Assembly (NCBI GenBank): GCA_945870555.1
Contig: CAMBSI010000006.1
Location: 1-34,955 of the forward strand
Length of the DNA: 34,955 nucleotides
Source: Staphylococcus epidermidis
GTDB lineage: Bacteria; Bacillota_I; Bacilli_A; RFN20; CAG-826
Direction of reading: 5' to 3'
The notes under the pieces were generated by a model. The model was not told where the DNA came from, made no database searches, and saw only the letters and a program-made list of their open reading frames with translations. The first letter of the stretch is position 1; every line of letters starts with the position of its first letter. Made by a program: the position numbers and the translations under genes. Below, in pieces: positions 8,540 to 17,646 of the stretch.

Positions 8540-8682
8540 AGGTCATATCCCGACACTGTGAAAACGGACCGAACACAGTAGCAACTCTAGGTATCTAGTA
8601 AGTGCTGGTCCAAGCGGAGCTCCACCTCCGAACGATATGAGCGAAAGTTTCTTACACACTTTCCATCGTGGAAAGTTTTTTT
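8540..8682 (+). promoter_or_regulatory. SAM-clan riboswitch (SAM-I or SAM-I/IV-like, variant P2) controlling metK
   Basis: P1 TCATATC (8543-8549)/GATATGA (8634-8640); P2 ACTGTG (8555-8560)/CACAGT (8574-8579); P2-loop GGACC (8566-8570) pairs GGTCC (8607-8611); P3 AGCA..CT-CTAG/CTAG..AG-TGCT (8580-8606) with SAM-I core GCAAC/GUGCU; P4 CGGAG/CTCCG (8615-8630). Followed by alternative antiterminator/terminator, then metK. Confidence 0.87.
8658..8682 (+). terminator. Riboswitch expression-platform terminator
   Basis: ACTTTCCA-TCG-TGGAAAGT followed by a T7 run; 5' arm can alternatively pair with GAAAGT 8643-8648. Confidence 0.88.
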
Positions 8683-8701
8683 ATTCAAGGAGGACACAAG
8701 A

Positions 8702-9871
8702 ATGAAAGAATCCATGTTATTCACTTCCGAAGCAGTTGCTGAAGGCCATCCTGATAAAGTTTGCGATCAAATTGCAGATGCAATCCTTGATGCCTGCCTT
8801 GCTTTGGATTCACAAGCCCACGTTGCCATTGAATGTTTTGCTGCAAAACAAAAGTTATTGATTGGTGGCGAAGTCAGATTTTCTTCACCTAAAATCCAAC
8901 GACCAGACATCAAGAAAATTGCAAAGGATGTCATGAGAGAAATTGGTTATACCAATCCTGTGTTAGATTTTTCAGTTGATCAAGTTGAAATTTTTGACTG
9001 GGTACAAACCCAATCAGAAGATATTAATCAAGCCGTGAATAAGGAAGAAACCACCGCTGGCGATCAAGGTTTAATGTTTGGTTATGCCACTGATGAAACC
9101 GAAGGATTTATGCCGCTCGCGATTGTGTTAGCCCAAAAACTTGTTCGGGTGGCATCAAGACTAAGAAAACAAGGTCAATTCCCATATGCTCGGCCAGATA
9201 TGAAGTCACAAGTCACAATCGCATATGAAGGTAAGAAATCTCGGGTGGATAAAGTCGTCATGTCCATTCAACATGATCCAAATACCCCGTTTGTCGCATT
9301 CAAAGAATTTATCTTGGATAAAATCATTAAACCGGTGGTTGCTTCATTCAAGTTGAATCAGGATTATGAAGTATATATTAATCCTTCCGATCGATTTGTG
9401 ATTGGAGGCCCAGCGGGTGATACAGGCTTAACGGGTAGAAAAATTATTGTGGATACTTATGGAGGTTATGCTCGTCACGGTGGCGGGTCATTTTCTGGAA
9501 AAGACGCAACCAAGGTTGATCGATCAGGGGCGTACTTAGCAAGATATATTGCCCTCAATCTTGTTGCAGCAAAAGTTGCAAAAAAAGTTGAAGTTCAACT
9601 TGCCTACGTGATTGGACAATCTAAACCAGTATCCATCGCTTTATTCACATTCGGAACCTTAAAAAAAGGTTTAACTGAACAGCAAGTTCTTGAAGTGATC
9701 AAAAAAGTATTTTTCTTTAAACCTGGCGAGATTATTGAAAAATTCTCATTAAATAAACCTAAATTCCGATATCGTGATTTGGCAATATATGGCCATTTTG
9801 GTAGACCAGACCTTGATGTCCCCTGGGAAAAAACCGATCGCGTTAACGCGATATTGTCAAGTTTAGATTAA
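8702..9871 (+). CDS. metK: S-adenosylmethionine synthetase
   Basis: MLFTSEAVAEGHPDKVCDQIADAILDA, GDQGLMFGYATDET, FVIGGPAGDTGLTGRKIIVDTYGGYARHGGGSFSGKDATKVDRS; AGGAGG RBS near 8690. Confidence 0.98.
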   Translation: MKESMLFTSEAVAEGHPDKVCDQIADAILDACLALDSQAHVAIECFAAKQKLLIGGEVRFSSPKIQRPDIKKIAKDVMREIGYTNPVLDFSVDQVEIFDWVQTQSEDINQAVNKEETTAGDQGLMFGYATDETEGFMPLAIVLAQKLVRVASRLRKQGQFPYARPDMKSQVTIAYEGKKSRVDKVVMSIQHDPNTPFVAFKEFILDKIIKPVVASFKLNQDYEVYINPSDRFVIGGPAGDTGLTGRKIIVDTYGGYARHGGGSFSGKDATKVDRSGAYLARYIALNLVAAKVAKKVEVQLAYVIGQSKPVSIALFTFGTLKKGLTEQQVLEVIKKVFFFKPGEIIEKFSLNKPKFRYRDLAIYGHFGRPDLDVPWEKTDRVNAILSSLD

Positions 9872-9936
9872 ATCAAGATAAACCTATGCATTCAATTTAA
9901 AAATTGAGATAATGGTAATATGAAAAGGAGTGGAAA

Positions 9937-10485
9937 ATGAAATACCAAATTATCGGTAAAAATATTGAAGTTACCACCGCCATTTCGAATACCATTCAAA
10001 AAAAACTCAATCGATTAGATAAATTCTTTGTCATTAAAGATGACGTGACATGCCGCGCACTTGTTAGGTCTTACAAAGTTGGTGCTAAGGTTGAAATCAC
10101 CATCTTCACCACGATGATGGATTTAAGAGCCGAAGTTAAGAACGATGATCTTTATGCGGCGGTCGATCTTGCATTAGATAAACTTGAAAACCAACTCAGA
10201 AAATTAAAAACGCGCTTAAAAAATCATAAACAAAAAAGTTTGGGTGAATCGATCAATTTAGAAGCAATTGGCAATGAAGAAAAACTTACGAAAAATGATG
10301 ACGTGGTTCGTACCAAATCCATGTTTTTGAATCCAATGACCATGGAAGAGGCCATCACAAGGATGGAAGCCCTTGGTCATAGTTTCTTCGTTTATCTGGA
10401 TATTGAAGATAAACAAATTAGTGTCTTATATCATCGTCATGACGGTGGTTTAGGACTTATCCAAGCAGAAAACAAACTACAATAA
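9937..10485 (+). CDS. hpf: Long-form ribosome hibernation promoting factor
   Basis: MKYQIIGKNIEVTTAISNTIQKKLNRLDKFF; C-terminal VRTKSMFLNPMTMEEAITRMEALGHSFFVYLD; AAGGAG RBS. Confidence 0.93.
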   Translation: MKYQIIGKNIEVTTAISNTIQKKLNRLDKFFVIKDDVTCRALVRSYKVGAKVEITIFTTMMDLRAEVKNDDLYAAVDLALDKLENQLRKLKTRLKNHKQKSLGESINLEAIGNEEKLTKNDDVVRTKSMFLNPMTMEEAITRMEALGHSFFVYLDIEDKQISVLYHRHDGGLGLIQAENKLQ

Positions 10486-10488
10486 CGC

Positions 10489-11325
10489 ATGGCAAAATTA
10501 ATCGCAATCGATTTAGATGGAACGTTGTTTTATCCAAAAAAACGAATTAAACTTGTTTCAAAAGAGAATATTCAGTTTTTGAAAGCAGCGCAAGAAGCTG
10601 GACATGAAGTTGCTTTTGTCACTTCTCGAAATCGTCAGTTTGTCGAGAAGGTGTTAAAGGAAATTAAACTAAACATTGATTTTGTATGTAGAAACGGGTC
10701 TGTTGTTGTTCACAATCAACAAGTGATTTTAGATGAAGTGATGCGTCATCAAGATGTTGAAATGGTGACCCAATTTATTTTAAAAAATCATGATCGCATT
10801 ATGTTTTCAATTGATACAAGAGAAAAATCCAACATCGTCTATACAAGTGATTATGTATGGTATTTAAATGCTTTATATCGGTTCTATTATTTTTTACAAG
10901 GGCGTTATCGTGAAAATTATGATAAAAACAACGATTCATTTTTAAAGGAAATTCAACATTCGAATTCTATTCAACGTCTTTTGATTTATTTTGGGATCGG
11001 AAAAAAAGCAAAACAAACTGCCTTGACCGTCAGTGATGGGTTAAAAAAGAAGTTTCCTAACTTGGAAATTGCATGGATTAATGGTTTAATTGAAGTTGCT
11101 TCACTTGGAACAAATAAGGCAAATGGGCTGAAACGTTTAATGGAGGCCAAAAAGTGGTCTGCCAAAGATGTCATCGTCGTTGGGGATTCTGGAAATGATA
11201 TCCCAATGTTTAATGCTTTTTCAAATAGTTATTGTATGTCCCATGCCCATCCTCAAGTTAAAAAGCATGCCAATCACATCATTGATCGCGTTCACCATTT
11301 AAGCAAAGTGTTAAATCTCAAATAG
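10489..11325 (+). CDS. HAD-superfamily (Cof-type) hydrolase
   Basis: IAIDLDGTLFYPKKRI, FVTSRNRQF, GTNKANGLKRLMEAK, VIVVGDSGNDIPMF. Confidence 0.9.
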   Translation: MAKLIAIDLDGTLFYPKKRIKLVSKENIQFLKAAQEAGHEVAFVTSRNRQFVEKVLKEIKLNIDFVCRNGSVVVHNQQVILDEVMRHQDVEMVTQFILKNHDRIMFSIDTREKSNIVYTSDYVWYLNALYRFYYFLQGRYRENYDKNNDSFLKEIQHSNSIQRLLIYFGIGKKAKQTALTVSDGLKKKFPNLEIAWINGLIEVASLGTNKANGLKRLMEAKKWSAKDVIVVGDSGNDIPMFNAFSNSYCMSHAHPQVKKHANHIIDRVHHLSKVLNLK

Positions 11326-11372
11326 CGTTTGATTAAAACTCCAAGAATTGATAAAATAAAAAAGGATTTGAT

Positions 11373-11714
11373 ATGGCAAAAAAAATAAAACAACCGTTCA
11401 CCTTAGCGCAAACCATTTTGGGCAGCTTATCCCTACTCTTCATTTTTTCAGGTCTCACATTAGGAATATTAGGTTTCCTTAGAGATTTACTCAATTTACC
11501 CTATGATCAAAATTGGATTCGAATTGCAGAAACTGCGATGAATGAGTTCCTTAATACAGAACTCCCATGGCAACTGTGGGGTTCATTCCTACTCTTTATC
11601 GGCGCGATCATATTCACCTTGTTAATGAATCAAATGTCGAATGAAGAAGATCGTTTAAAAGAAAAAGCTCAACGCCGATCACAACGACTTCAAGATGCAA
11701 AGATTGCTGAATAA
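11373..11714 (+). CDS. Small two-TM hypothetical membrane protein
   Basis: Two hydrophobic segments (TILGSLSLLFIFSGLTLGILGFL, LWGSFLLFIGAIIFTLLM); charged C-terminus. Confidence 0.65.
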   Translation: MAKKIKQPFTLAQTILGSLSLLFIFSGLTLGILGFLRDLLNLPYDQNWIRIAETAMNEFLNTELPWQLWGSFLLFIGAIIFTLLMNQMSNEEDRLKEKAQRRSQRLQDAKIAE

Positions 11715-11726
11715 GCAATCTTTTTT
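11700..11726 (+). terminator. Intrinsic terminator overlapping the stop codon
   Basis: AAGATTGCT-GAATA-AGCAATCTT plus T-run; the TAA stop (11712-11714) spans the loop and 3' arm. Confidence 0.8.
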
Positions 11727-11741
11727 CTTCTCCAATCATGA

Positions 11742-13226
11742 ATGATGAAAACACAATATAAGCATGGTCGGTTTTATACACTGGATCAAAACTTGCCCTT
11801 TGTTGAAGAAATTTGGGTAGAAAATGGTTTGATTGTTCATCTAGGAAAACACCCTTTTTGGCAAGCTGATCAAACGGTGGATGTCCAAGGTTGGATGGGT
11901 TTACCTGGATTGGTTGATGCCCATTTACATATCCTTGGTTATGGGGAAAAACTCACGTTATTAAATCTTGAAAAAGATCCGAATCCTCAACGCGTCCTTC
12001 AAAAAATCAAAAGTAGGTTTCAGGGAAAATTTTTATATGTTCAGGGTCATGTTGAACAAGCGCTCACCAAAGTTGATTTAGATTTCATTTCCTCAAGCGT
12101 TCCGATCCTCATACGCCATGCGGATTATCATGGGGCGACAGTGAATACACCATTATTAAAATTAATAGGTTTTAACGATCATCCTACCGGCATTTTACAT
12201 GAAGCAGATGCAATGAAAGCAGTTCAAACCATTCCCAAGTATACACATAAAGAGTTATCTTCCATGATTGAAACCGCCATCAAACAATTACATCGATTTG
12301 GTATCACAGGCGGTCATAGTGACGATTTATATTATTTTAATGGCTTTGATGATACGTTGAAAGCCTTTGAAAATGTTTTAGGAACAACACCATTTCGGGC
12401 CCACCTTCTCATGCATCATATGATCTTAGATGATTTTATAAAAAGTGGACGGAAATGGCTAACTCAACATCCATTTTTACAACTCGGAGCAATCAAAACA
12501 TTTTATGATGGCACCATTTCGAGTCGAACTGCGCTAATGGAGCACCCTTATCAAGGTTATGCACATCATGGAGAATTACAATTTAAAAACACAACCTGGG
12601 AAGCACTCGTCAAAAAAGTTCGGCAATTAGGTCTACCACTTGCCATCCATACGATTGGTGATCTCGCACTTGAAGAAGTAGCAAATTGGTTAGAAAAATA
12701 TCCGGTTAAAGCTGGTCTTCATGATCGCATCATTCACGCTTCTTTTGCAAACACGAAAACCATTTTAAAACTTAAAAAGTTGCCACTAATTTTTGATATT
12801 CAACCTCAGTTTCAAAGTAGTGATTTACCTTGGGCTTTATCGTTTATTTCACCCAAGACTGAAAAAATATATCCTTGGAAAAGTTATCAGGATGCAGGCT
12901 TAATCTTGTGTGGTGGTAGTGATGCGCCGGTAGAAATACCAAATCCGCTTTTAGGGATACAAGCGGCCTATCAAAGAAAAAGTAGTCATGATGGAAAGGT
13001 GTATCAACCCAAGCAAAGATTATCGTTGATGGATGCAGTCAAACTTTATACGGTGGGGGCAAATGTCCCTACGTATGAAAGTTCAAAACGAGGGAAGTTA
13101 AAAGTTGGTAATATCGCAGATTTTACATTTTTGAAGGATGATATTTTCTTAAATGAGTCATCGCTAACGACCACCAACGTGATGATGACCGTGATTGACA
13201 ATCAAATCGTGTTTCGACGCAATTAA
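11742..13226 (+). CDS. Amidohydrolase family protein (YtcJ-like)
   Basis: GLPGLVDAHLHILGYGEKL, GITGGHSDDLY, AIKTFYDGTISSRTALM, LAIHTIGDLALEEV, GGSDAPVEIPNPLLGIQAA. Confidence 0.9.
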   Translation: MMKTQYKHGRFYTLDQNLPFVEEIWVENGLIVHLGKHPFWQADQTVDVQGWMGLPGLVDAHLHILGYGEKLTLLNLEKDPNPQRVLQKIKSRFQGKFLYVQGHVEQALTKVDLDFISSSVPILIRHADYHGATVNTPLLKLIGFNDHPTGILHEADAMKAVQTIPKYTHKELSSMIETAIKQLHRFGITGGHSDDLYYFNGFDDTLKAFENVLGTTPFRAHLLMHHMILDDFIKSGRKWLTQHPFLQLGAIKTFYDGTISSRTALMEHPYQGYAHHGELQFKNTTWEALVKKVRQLGLPLAIHTIGDLALEEVANWLEKYPVKAGLHDRIIHASFANTKTILKLKKLPLIFDIQPQFQSSDLPWALSFISPKTEKIYPWKSYQDAGLILCGGSDAPVEIPNPLLGIQAAYQRKSSHDGKVYQPKQRLSLMDAVKLYTVGANVPTYESSKRGKLKVGNIADFTFLKDDIFLNESSLTTTNVMMTVIDNQIVFRRN

Positions 13227-13996
13227 AGAATTAATAACGATAACGCCATCACACCCATGCCAGCAATTAAACCAAACATCGATAAATGATGGTGCCCATA
13301 TTTTTCTGCAGTCGGCAATAATTCATCTAGCGAGATATAAACCATAATCCCAGCAACAAATGGAAAGATAATGCCAAAAATTGCGGTTGGTAAAAAAGAA
13401 GAAAAGATAAGAAAACCAATCAGCGCACCAACCGGTTCTGCTAAGCCTGAAAATAAGGCAAAGTTAAACGCTTTTTTTCGATTTTTAGTTGCTTGGTAAA
13501 TTGGTAAGGCAACCGCAACCCCTTCAGGGATATTATGTAAGGCGATTGCCACCGCAATACCTAATCCAAGGCGACTATCTGCTAACGAAGCATAGAACGT
13601 TGCTAAACCTTCAGGAAAATTGTGTAAGGCGATTGCAAATGCTGAGAATAACCCCATTCTCAAAAGCGCGTGGTCGTGGTTGGGTTCTTTGATCTCATGT
13701 GGATTTTGTTCTTTTGGAATGAGTTGATCAATAACTAATATAAATAGGATCCCAACAAAAAAACCAACCACAGCAATCCATTCACTTAATTCATTGTTAA
13801 AATTATCTTTAAGTGCCACTAAACCTTTCGGAATGATTTCCATAAAGGACACATAAATCATGACACCCGCGGAAAAACCTAAACTTGCTGCAAAGAACTT
13901 TGCACTCTTTGCAAGTTTTGAAAACGCCAATAAACCTCCAAGGCCGGTTGCAAGACCAGCGAAGAGTGTAAGCAGAAAGGCAATAAGAATATTCAT
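13223..13996 (-). CDS. ZIP-family metal transporter
   Basis: GVMIYVSFMEIIP, ALHNFPEGLATF, ALHNIPEGVAVALPI, GIMVYISLDELLP. Confidence 0.93.
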   Translation of the reverse strand: MNILIAFLLTLFAGLATGLGGLLAFSKLAKSAKFFAASLGFSAGVMIYVSFMEIIPKGLVALKDNFNNELSEWIAVVGFFVGILFILVIDQLIPKEQNPHEIKEPNHDHALLRMGLFSAFAIALHNFPEGLATFYASLADSRLGLGIAVAIALHNIPEGVAVALPIYQATKNRKKAFNFALFSGLAEPVGALIGFLIFSSFLPTAIFGIIFPFVAGIMVYISLDELLPTAEKYGHHHLSMFGLIAGMGVMALSLLIL

Positions 13997-14006
13997 TTTT
14001 TTATTT

Positions 14007-14097
14007 TGGCGGAGAAAGAGGGATTTGAACCCTCGCGCCCGGTTAAGGACCTACAAGCTTTCCAAGCCTGCCCCTTCAGCCTCTTGGGTATTTCTCC
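14007..14097 (-). tRNA. tRNA-Ser (GGA)
   Basis: Reverse complement GGAGAAATACCCAAGAGGCTGAAGGGGCAGGCTTGGAAAGCTTG...GAGGGTTCAAATCCCTCTTTCTCCGCCA; anticodon loop TTGGAAA, long variable arm, encoded CCA. Confidence 0.95.
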
Positions 14098-14159
14098 ATA
14101 ATATTGATTATAACAAAACTTACTAATGAGGGACATTAATTAGTGATAAAATATCCAAG

Positions 14160-15125
14160 ATGAAACAAATTACAATTACCGCACAAACTGCAAATCAGCG
14201 CGCTGATAAATTTATACGCAAGTGGCTAAAAGAAGCACCCTTGAGTTTCATTTATCGTATCTTTAGAAAAAAAGATGTGAAGATTAATGGTAAACGTATC
14301 AACATCCAATATATTCTTCAAGTCGATGATGTCATGCAAGTATATGTAACGGATCAACAATTACAGGATTTTACAGTTAACCGGCGTTATCAAAAGAAAC
14401 CACTTCAATTGCCAATTGTTTATGAAGACGATCATTGCCTGATGATTCATAAACCCAAGGGTTTATTGGTTCAAGGTGAAGATGATACCCGGCAACATAC
14501 CCTGACTGAAATGGTGATCGAACATTTATATGCAAGCGGAAGTTATGTCCCTGATACACCTGGATTTACCCCCGCGCCTGGCCATCGGTTAGATCGCAAC
14601 ACAAGTGGCCTCGTGCTTTATGGTAAAACCATGGAGGGTTTACAAGGACTCCATCGTTTGTTTAAAGAAAGAGAAGACTTAAATAAACAATATTTAGCGC
14701 TCGTTGTTGGAAAGTTAACCGGTAAGGGAACGATTGATTTTCCACTCATTAAAGATGAGACCAATCATATGGTGTATGTTGCCAGGGAACCATTAAAAGG
14801 TCTATCTGCCATTACTGAATACGAAGTGATTGCGACGTATGGTCAATTCACGCTTGTAAAAGTACACTTGGTTACAGGAAGAACCCACCAAATTCGTGTG
14901 CATATGCAAGCGATTAACCATCCGATTGCTGGCGACCGTAAATATGGTGATTTCAAGGCCAATAAATGGTTGAAAGACCAATTTGGATATGAGCATCAAT
15001 TTTTGCATGCAAGCGAGTTATCCTTTGGCAAACTTGAGGGAAGTCTTTCGGGATTGTCGAATCGTAACTTTACAATTAAATTAGATGCACATGAAGAAGA
15101 ATTATTGGTAAAATTAAAAACGTGA
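14160..15125 (+). CDS. RluA/RluD-family pseudouridine synthase
   Basis: S4-like N-terminus; PGHRLDRNTSGLVLYGKT catalytic motif; LVTGRTHQIRVHMQAINHPIAGDRKYG. Confidence 0.94.
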   Translation: MKQITITAQTANQRADKFIRKWLKEAPLSFIYRIFRKKDVKINGKRINIQYILQVDDVMQVYVTDQQLQDFTVNRRYQKKPLQLPIVYEDDHCLMIHKPKGLLVQGEDDTRQHTLTEMVIEHLYASGSYVPDTPGFTPAPGHRLDRNTSGLVLYGKTMEGLQGLHRLFKEREDLNKQYLALVVGKLTGKGTIDFPLIKDETNHMVYVAREPLKGLSAITEYEVIATYGQFTLVKVHLVTGRTHQIRVHMQAINHPIAGDRKYGDFKANKWLKDQFGYEHQFLHASELSFGKLEGSLSGLSNRNFTIKLDAHEEELLVKLKT

Positions 15126-16846
15126 AAACCACTCCGCAATCTCGATATATGTCTTGGATTAACCATCCCTTGATGACCTCTGAAGATCAAGAACTTTTGA
15201 AACTTTATTCAGCAAAAGTGATTGAGGATGCATTTTTTAAAGATATTGAATTTGGCACGGCAGGTATGCGAGGCATTATGGGTCTAGGCTCGAATCGTAT
15301 TAATCGCTTTACGATTCAAAAGGCAACCGTCGCATATGCATTGATGTTAAGAGATCTTTACCCAAACGAACTTCATCGAGGAGTCTTGATAGCCCACGAT
15401 AATCGTCATCATGCGGAAACGTTTACAAAGCTTTGTTCGAAAATTTTAAATCAAATGGGCATTCAAACCTATACGTTTGATGAATTAGTGCCAACGCCAT
15501 TATTATCATTTGCAGTCCGTCACATGAAGGCCTTAGGAGGCATCATGTTAACTGCGTCACACAACCCTAAAGAATATAATGGCCTGAAGGTTTATGACGA
15601 TCTTGGTTGTCAATTGGTCCCTCATAAAATCCAACCGATGTTAGATCATTTAGCTAAATTACCTGAGTATTTGTCGGTGTTGGTTCCTAAAATGATGCCA
15701 GAAGGAAAACATCAAGTTTTAGGTAAACAAATCGAGACAACATACCTCAATCTTGTTAAATCTTTACAACGATTACCTCAATTAAAAAAGTCACAATTTA
15801 AGATTGTATTTTCGCCTCAACATGGTGCAAGTTATCGTATACTTCCATCTCTATTTAAAGATCTTGGATATGAATTACTGGTGGTCGCAAATCAAGCGAA
15901 CCCCGACCCAAATTTTTCAGGAACACGGTCACCAAACCCAGAAGAAAAAATAGCATATGAGGAATCCATTAAGCTTGCAACTGCTGAGCATGCTCATTTG
16001 ATTATGATTGCAGATCCAGATGCAGACCGCGTCGGTTTAGCGTATCGAAATCAAAAAGGAGAATATCCTTTATTGAATGGAAATGAATCGGCTGCACTCT
16101 TGGTTCATTACTTATTAAAGCAAAGACAAATTCACCATGACCTTCCTCGCAATGGCATCATGTATGACACGATTGTCAGTTCCCCACTTGCTAGAAAAAT
16201 TGCCCACCATTTTCATGTTAAAACAGAAACGTTTCTCACGGGATTTAAGTTCATCGGTGATCGGATTGCCTTTTATGAAAATCATGCGGGTCCCCAATTT
16301 TTATTTGGATATGAAGAATCGTACGGTTGCCTCGTCGGTGATTTTGTTAGAGACAAAGATGCCATCCAAGCACTAACCCTTTATGCGGAAATGGCGCTTT
16401 ATCATTTTCATCAAGGAAAAACATTAGGCCAAGCTCTCGAAGATTTATTTTTGGAATATGGGTATTTTCTTGATCGCCAATTTTCATTAACATTGACTGG
16501 CCTAGAGGGTGAGAAGTTTCTTTACAACCTTATGGAACAATTAAGAAAAACACCTTTTAAACCATTAGGCCAATATAAAGTAAACATGGTTGAAGACTTT
16601 TTAAAGCAAGAATTAAAGGACGCCCAAGGCCAACAAAAACCGATTGCGCTACCAAGTGCAAATGTCATTAAATTTACTTTTGATGATGGCTGTTCAATTA
16701 TTGTCAGACCGAGTGGCACGGAACCAAAGTGCAAATTCTATTTTTCAATTCAAGGGAAAAGCCATGACGAATGTGAGCGTAAACTGCAAACCTATCTTCA
16801 ATCCTTTTCAGGGATCTATTTATCCGAAGATAAACGATTAAAGTAA
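15122..16846 (+). CDS. pgcA: Alpha-D-phosphohexomutase (phosphoglucomutase/phosphomannomutase)
   Basis: EFGTAGMRGIMGLGSNRIN, GGIMLTASHNPKEYNGLKVY, ADPDADRVGLAYR, FGYEESYG, IVRPSGTEPKCKFYF; GTG start overlapping previous stop (GTGA). Confidence 0.93.
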   Translation: MKTTPQSRYMSWINHPLMTSEDQELLKLYSAKVIEDAFFKDIEFGTAGMRGIMGLGSNRINRFTIQKATVAYALMLRDLYPNELHRGVLIAHDNRHHAETFTKLCSKILNQMGIQTYTFDELVPTPLLSFAVRHMKALGGIMLTASHNPKEYNGLKVYDDLGCQLVPHKIQPMLDHLAKLPEYLSVLVPKMMPEGKHQVLGKQIETTYLNLVKSLQRLPQLKKSQFKIVFSPQHGASYRILPSLFKDLGYELLVVANQANPDPNFSGTRSPNPEEKIAYEESIKLATAEHAHLIMIADPDADRVGLAYRNQKGEYPLLNGNESAALLVHYLLKQRQIHHDLPRNGIMYDTIVSSPLARKIAHHFHVKTETFLTGFKFIGDRIAFYENHAGPQFLFGYEESYGCLVGDFVRDKDAIQALTLYAEMALYHFHQGKTLGQALEDLFLEYGYFLDRQFSLTLTGLEGEKFLYNLMEQLRKTPFKPLGQYKVNMVEDFLKQELKDAQGQQKPIALPSANVIKFTFDDGCSIIVRPSGTEPKCKFYFSIQGKSHDECERKLQTYLQSFSGIYLSEDKRLK

Positions 16847-17646
16847 CGTTGAAGTTCATCGATTATCCCATCGTGATTATGATCTTTTTTCGTCACAAAT
16901 TTACCATACTTTTTCATGGATTTATCTGCGTTTTTCATGACGAAACTATGCGTTGCATATAAAAGCATTTCCTTATCGTTTTCGGCATCACCAAAACTTA
17001 TAAACTTGTCACGTTGAAGGTTCATGTTTTTTAAAATTTCTAGTAAAGCATGTCCTTTCGATATGTGTTCATGGTAAATTTCACAAAAGGTTGATTTGCC
17101 CCAAAATCGTGCATTAAAACCAGGATGGTTTTTAATGATTGTTAAAATTCTTTGATCTTCTTTTTTACTTCTTGTTTTTAACTTAAGAATCATCGTCATT
17201 GGATCTTCGTTTAAAGTTTTTGTTAACGGCCCGTAAATGATGTTCATATTCTCGTGCCAAAAGAAAGATGCTAAATTTTTCTCTTCTTTCTTTAACCAAA
17301 TATCTTGATTCGTCTCACACATCACATTATCCAAGGCATCTTCACCGATATCTTGATAAATTGCTTTGACTACTTTTTGGGGAAATGCGAAACGCTTGGT
17401 TTTAAAACTTGAATCTTTTGGATTGGTGACATATGCCCCGTTATAACACACCATCGGTGTGTCTAAACCGAGTTGTTCATAATATTGAATAAATGATCGA
17501 TATGGTCTTCCAGTTGCAAGGATGATCGTATGATCTTTTTTTATTTTTCGCAAGTAATTCAATGTCTTTTTTGAAATTTTTTTGTCTTGATTTAAAAGGG
17601 TTCCATCTAAATCCAAGGCAATAAGGTGCCGTGGAATCACGACCAT
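16816..17646 (-). CDS. HAD-superfamily (Cof-type) hydrolase
   Basis: HLIALDLDGTLLNQDKKISKKTL, ILATGRPYRSF, ISFGDAENDKEMLLYA. Confidence 0.92.
   Translation of the reverse strand: MVVIPRHLIALDLDGTLLNQDKKISKKTLNYLRKIKKDHTIILATGRPYRSFIQYYEQLGLDTPMVCYNGAYVTNPKDSSFKTKRFAFPQKVVKAIYQDIGEDALDNVMCETNQDIWLKKEEKNLASFFWHENMNIIYGPLTKTLNEDPMTMILKLKTRSKKEDQRILTIIKNHPGFNARFWGKSTFCEIYHEHISKGHALLEILKNMNLQRDKFISFGDAENDKEMLLYATHSFVMKNADKSMKKYGKFVTKKDHNHDGIIDELQRYFNRLSSDK

Noticed and set aside
8535-8649. Extension of riboswitch P1 by AACT (8535-8538)/AGTT (8646-8649)
   Set aside because: The 5' strand lies at or upstream of the predicted transcription start (about 8539), so it is probably not in the RNA.
13860-14126. 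ORF 13860..14126 (+), including RDLNPRARLRTYKLSKPAPSASWVFLHN
   Set aside because: Antisense to the ZIP transporter start and tRNA-Ser; the peptide is the characteristic translated antisense of a tRNA-Ser gene.
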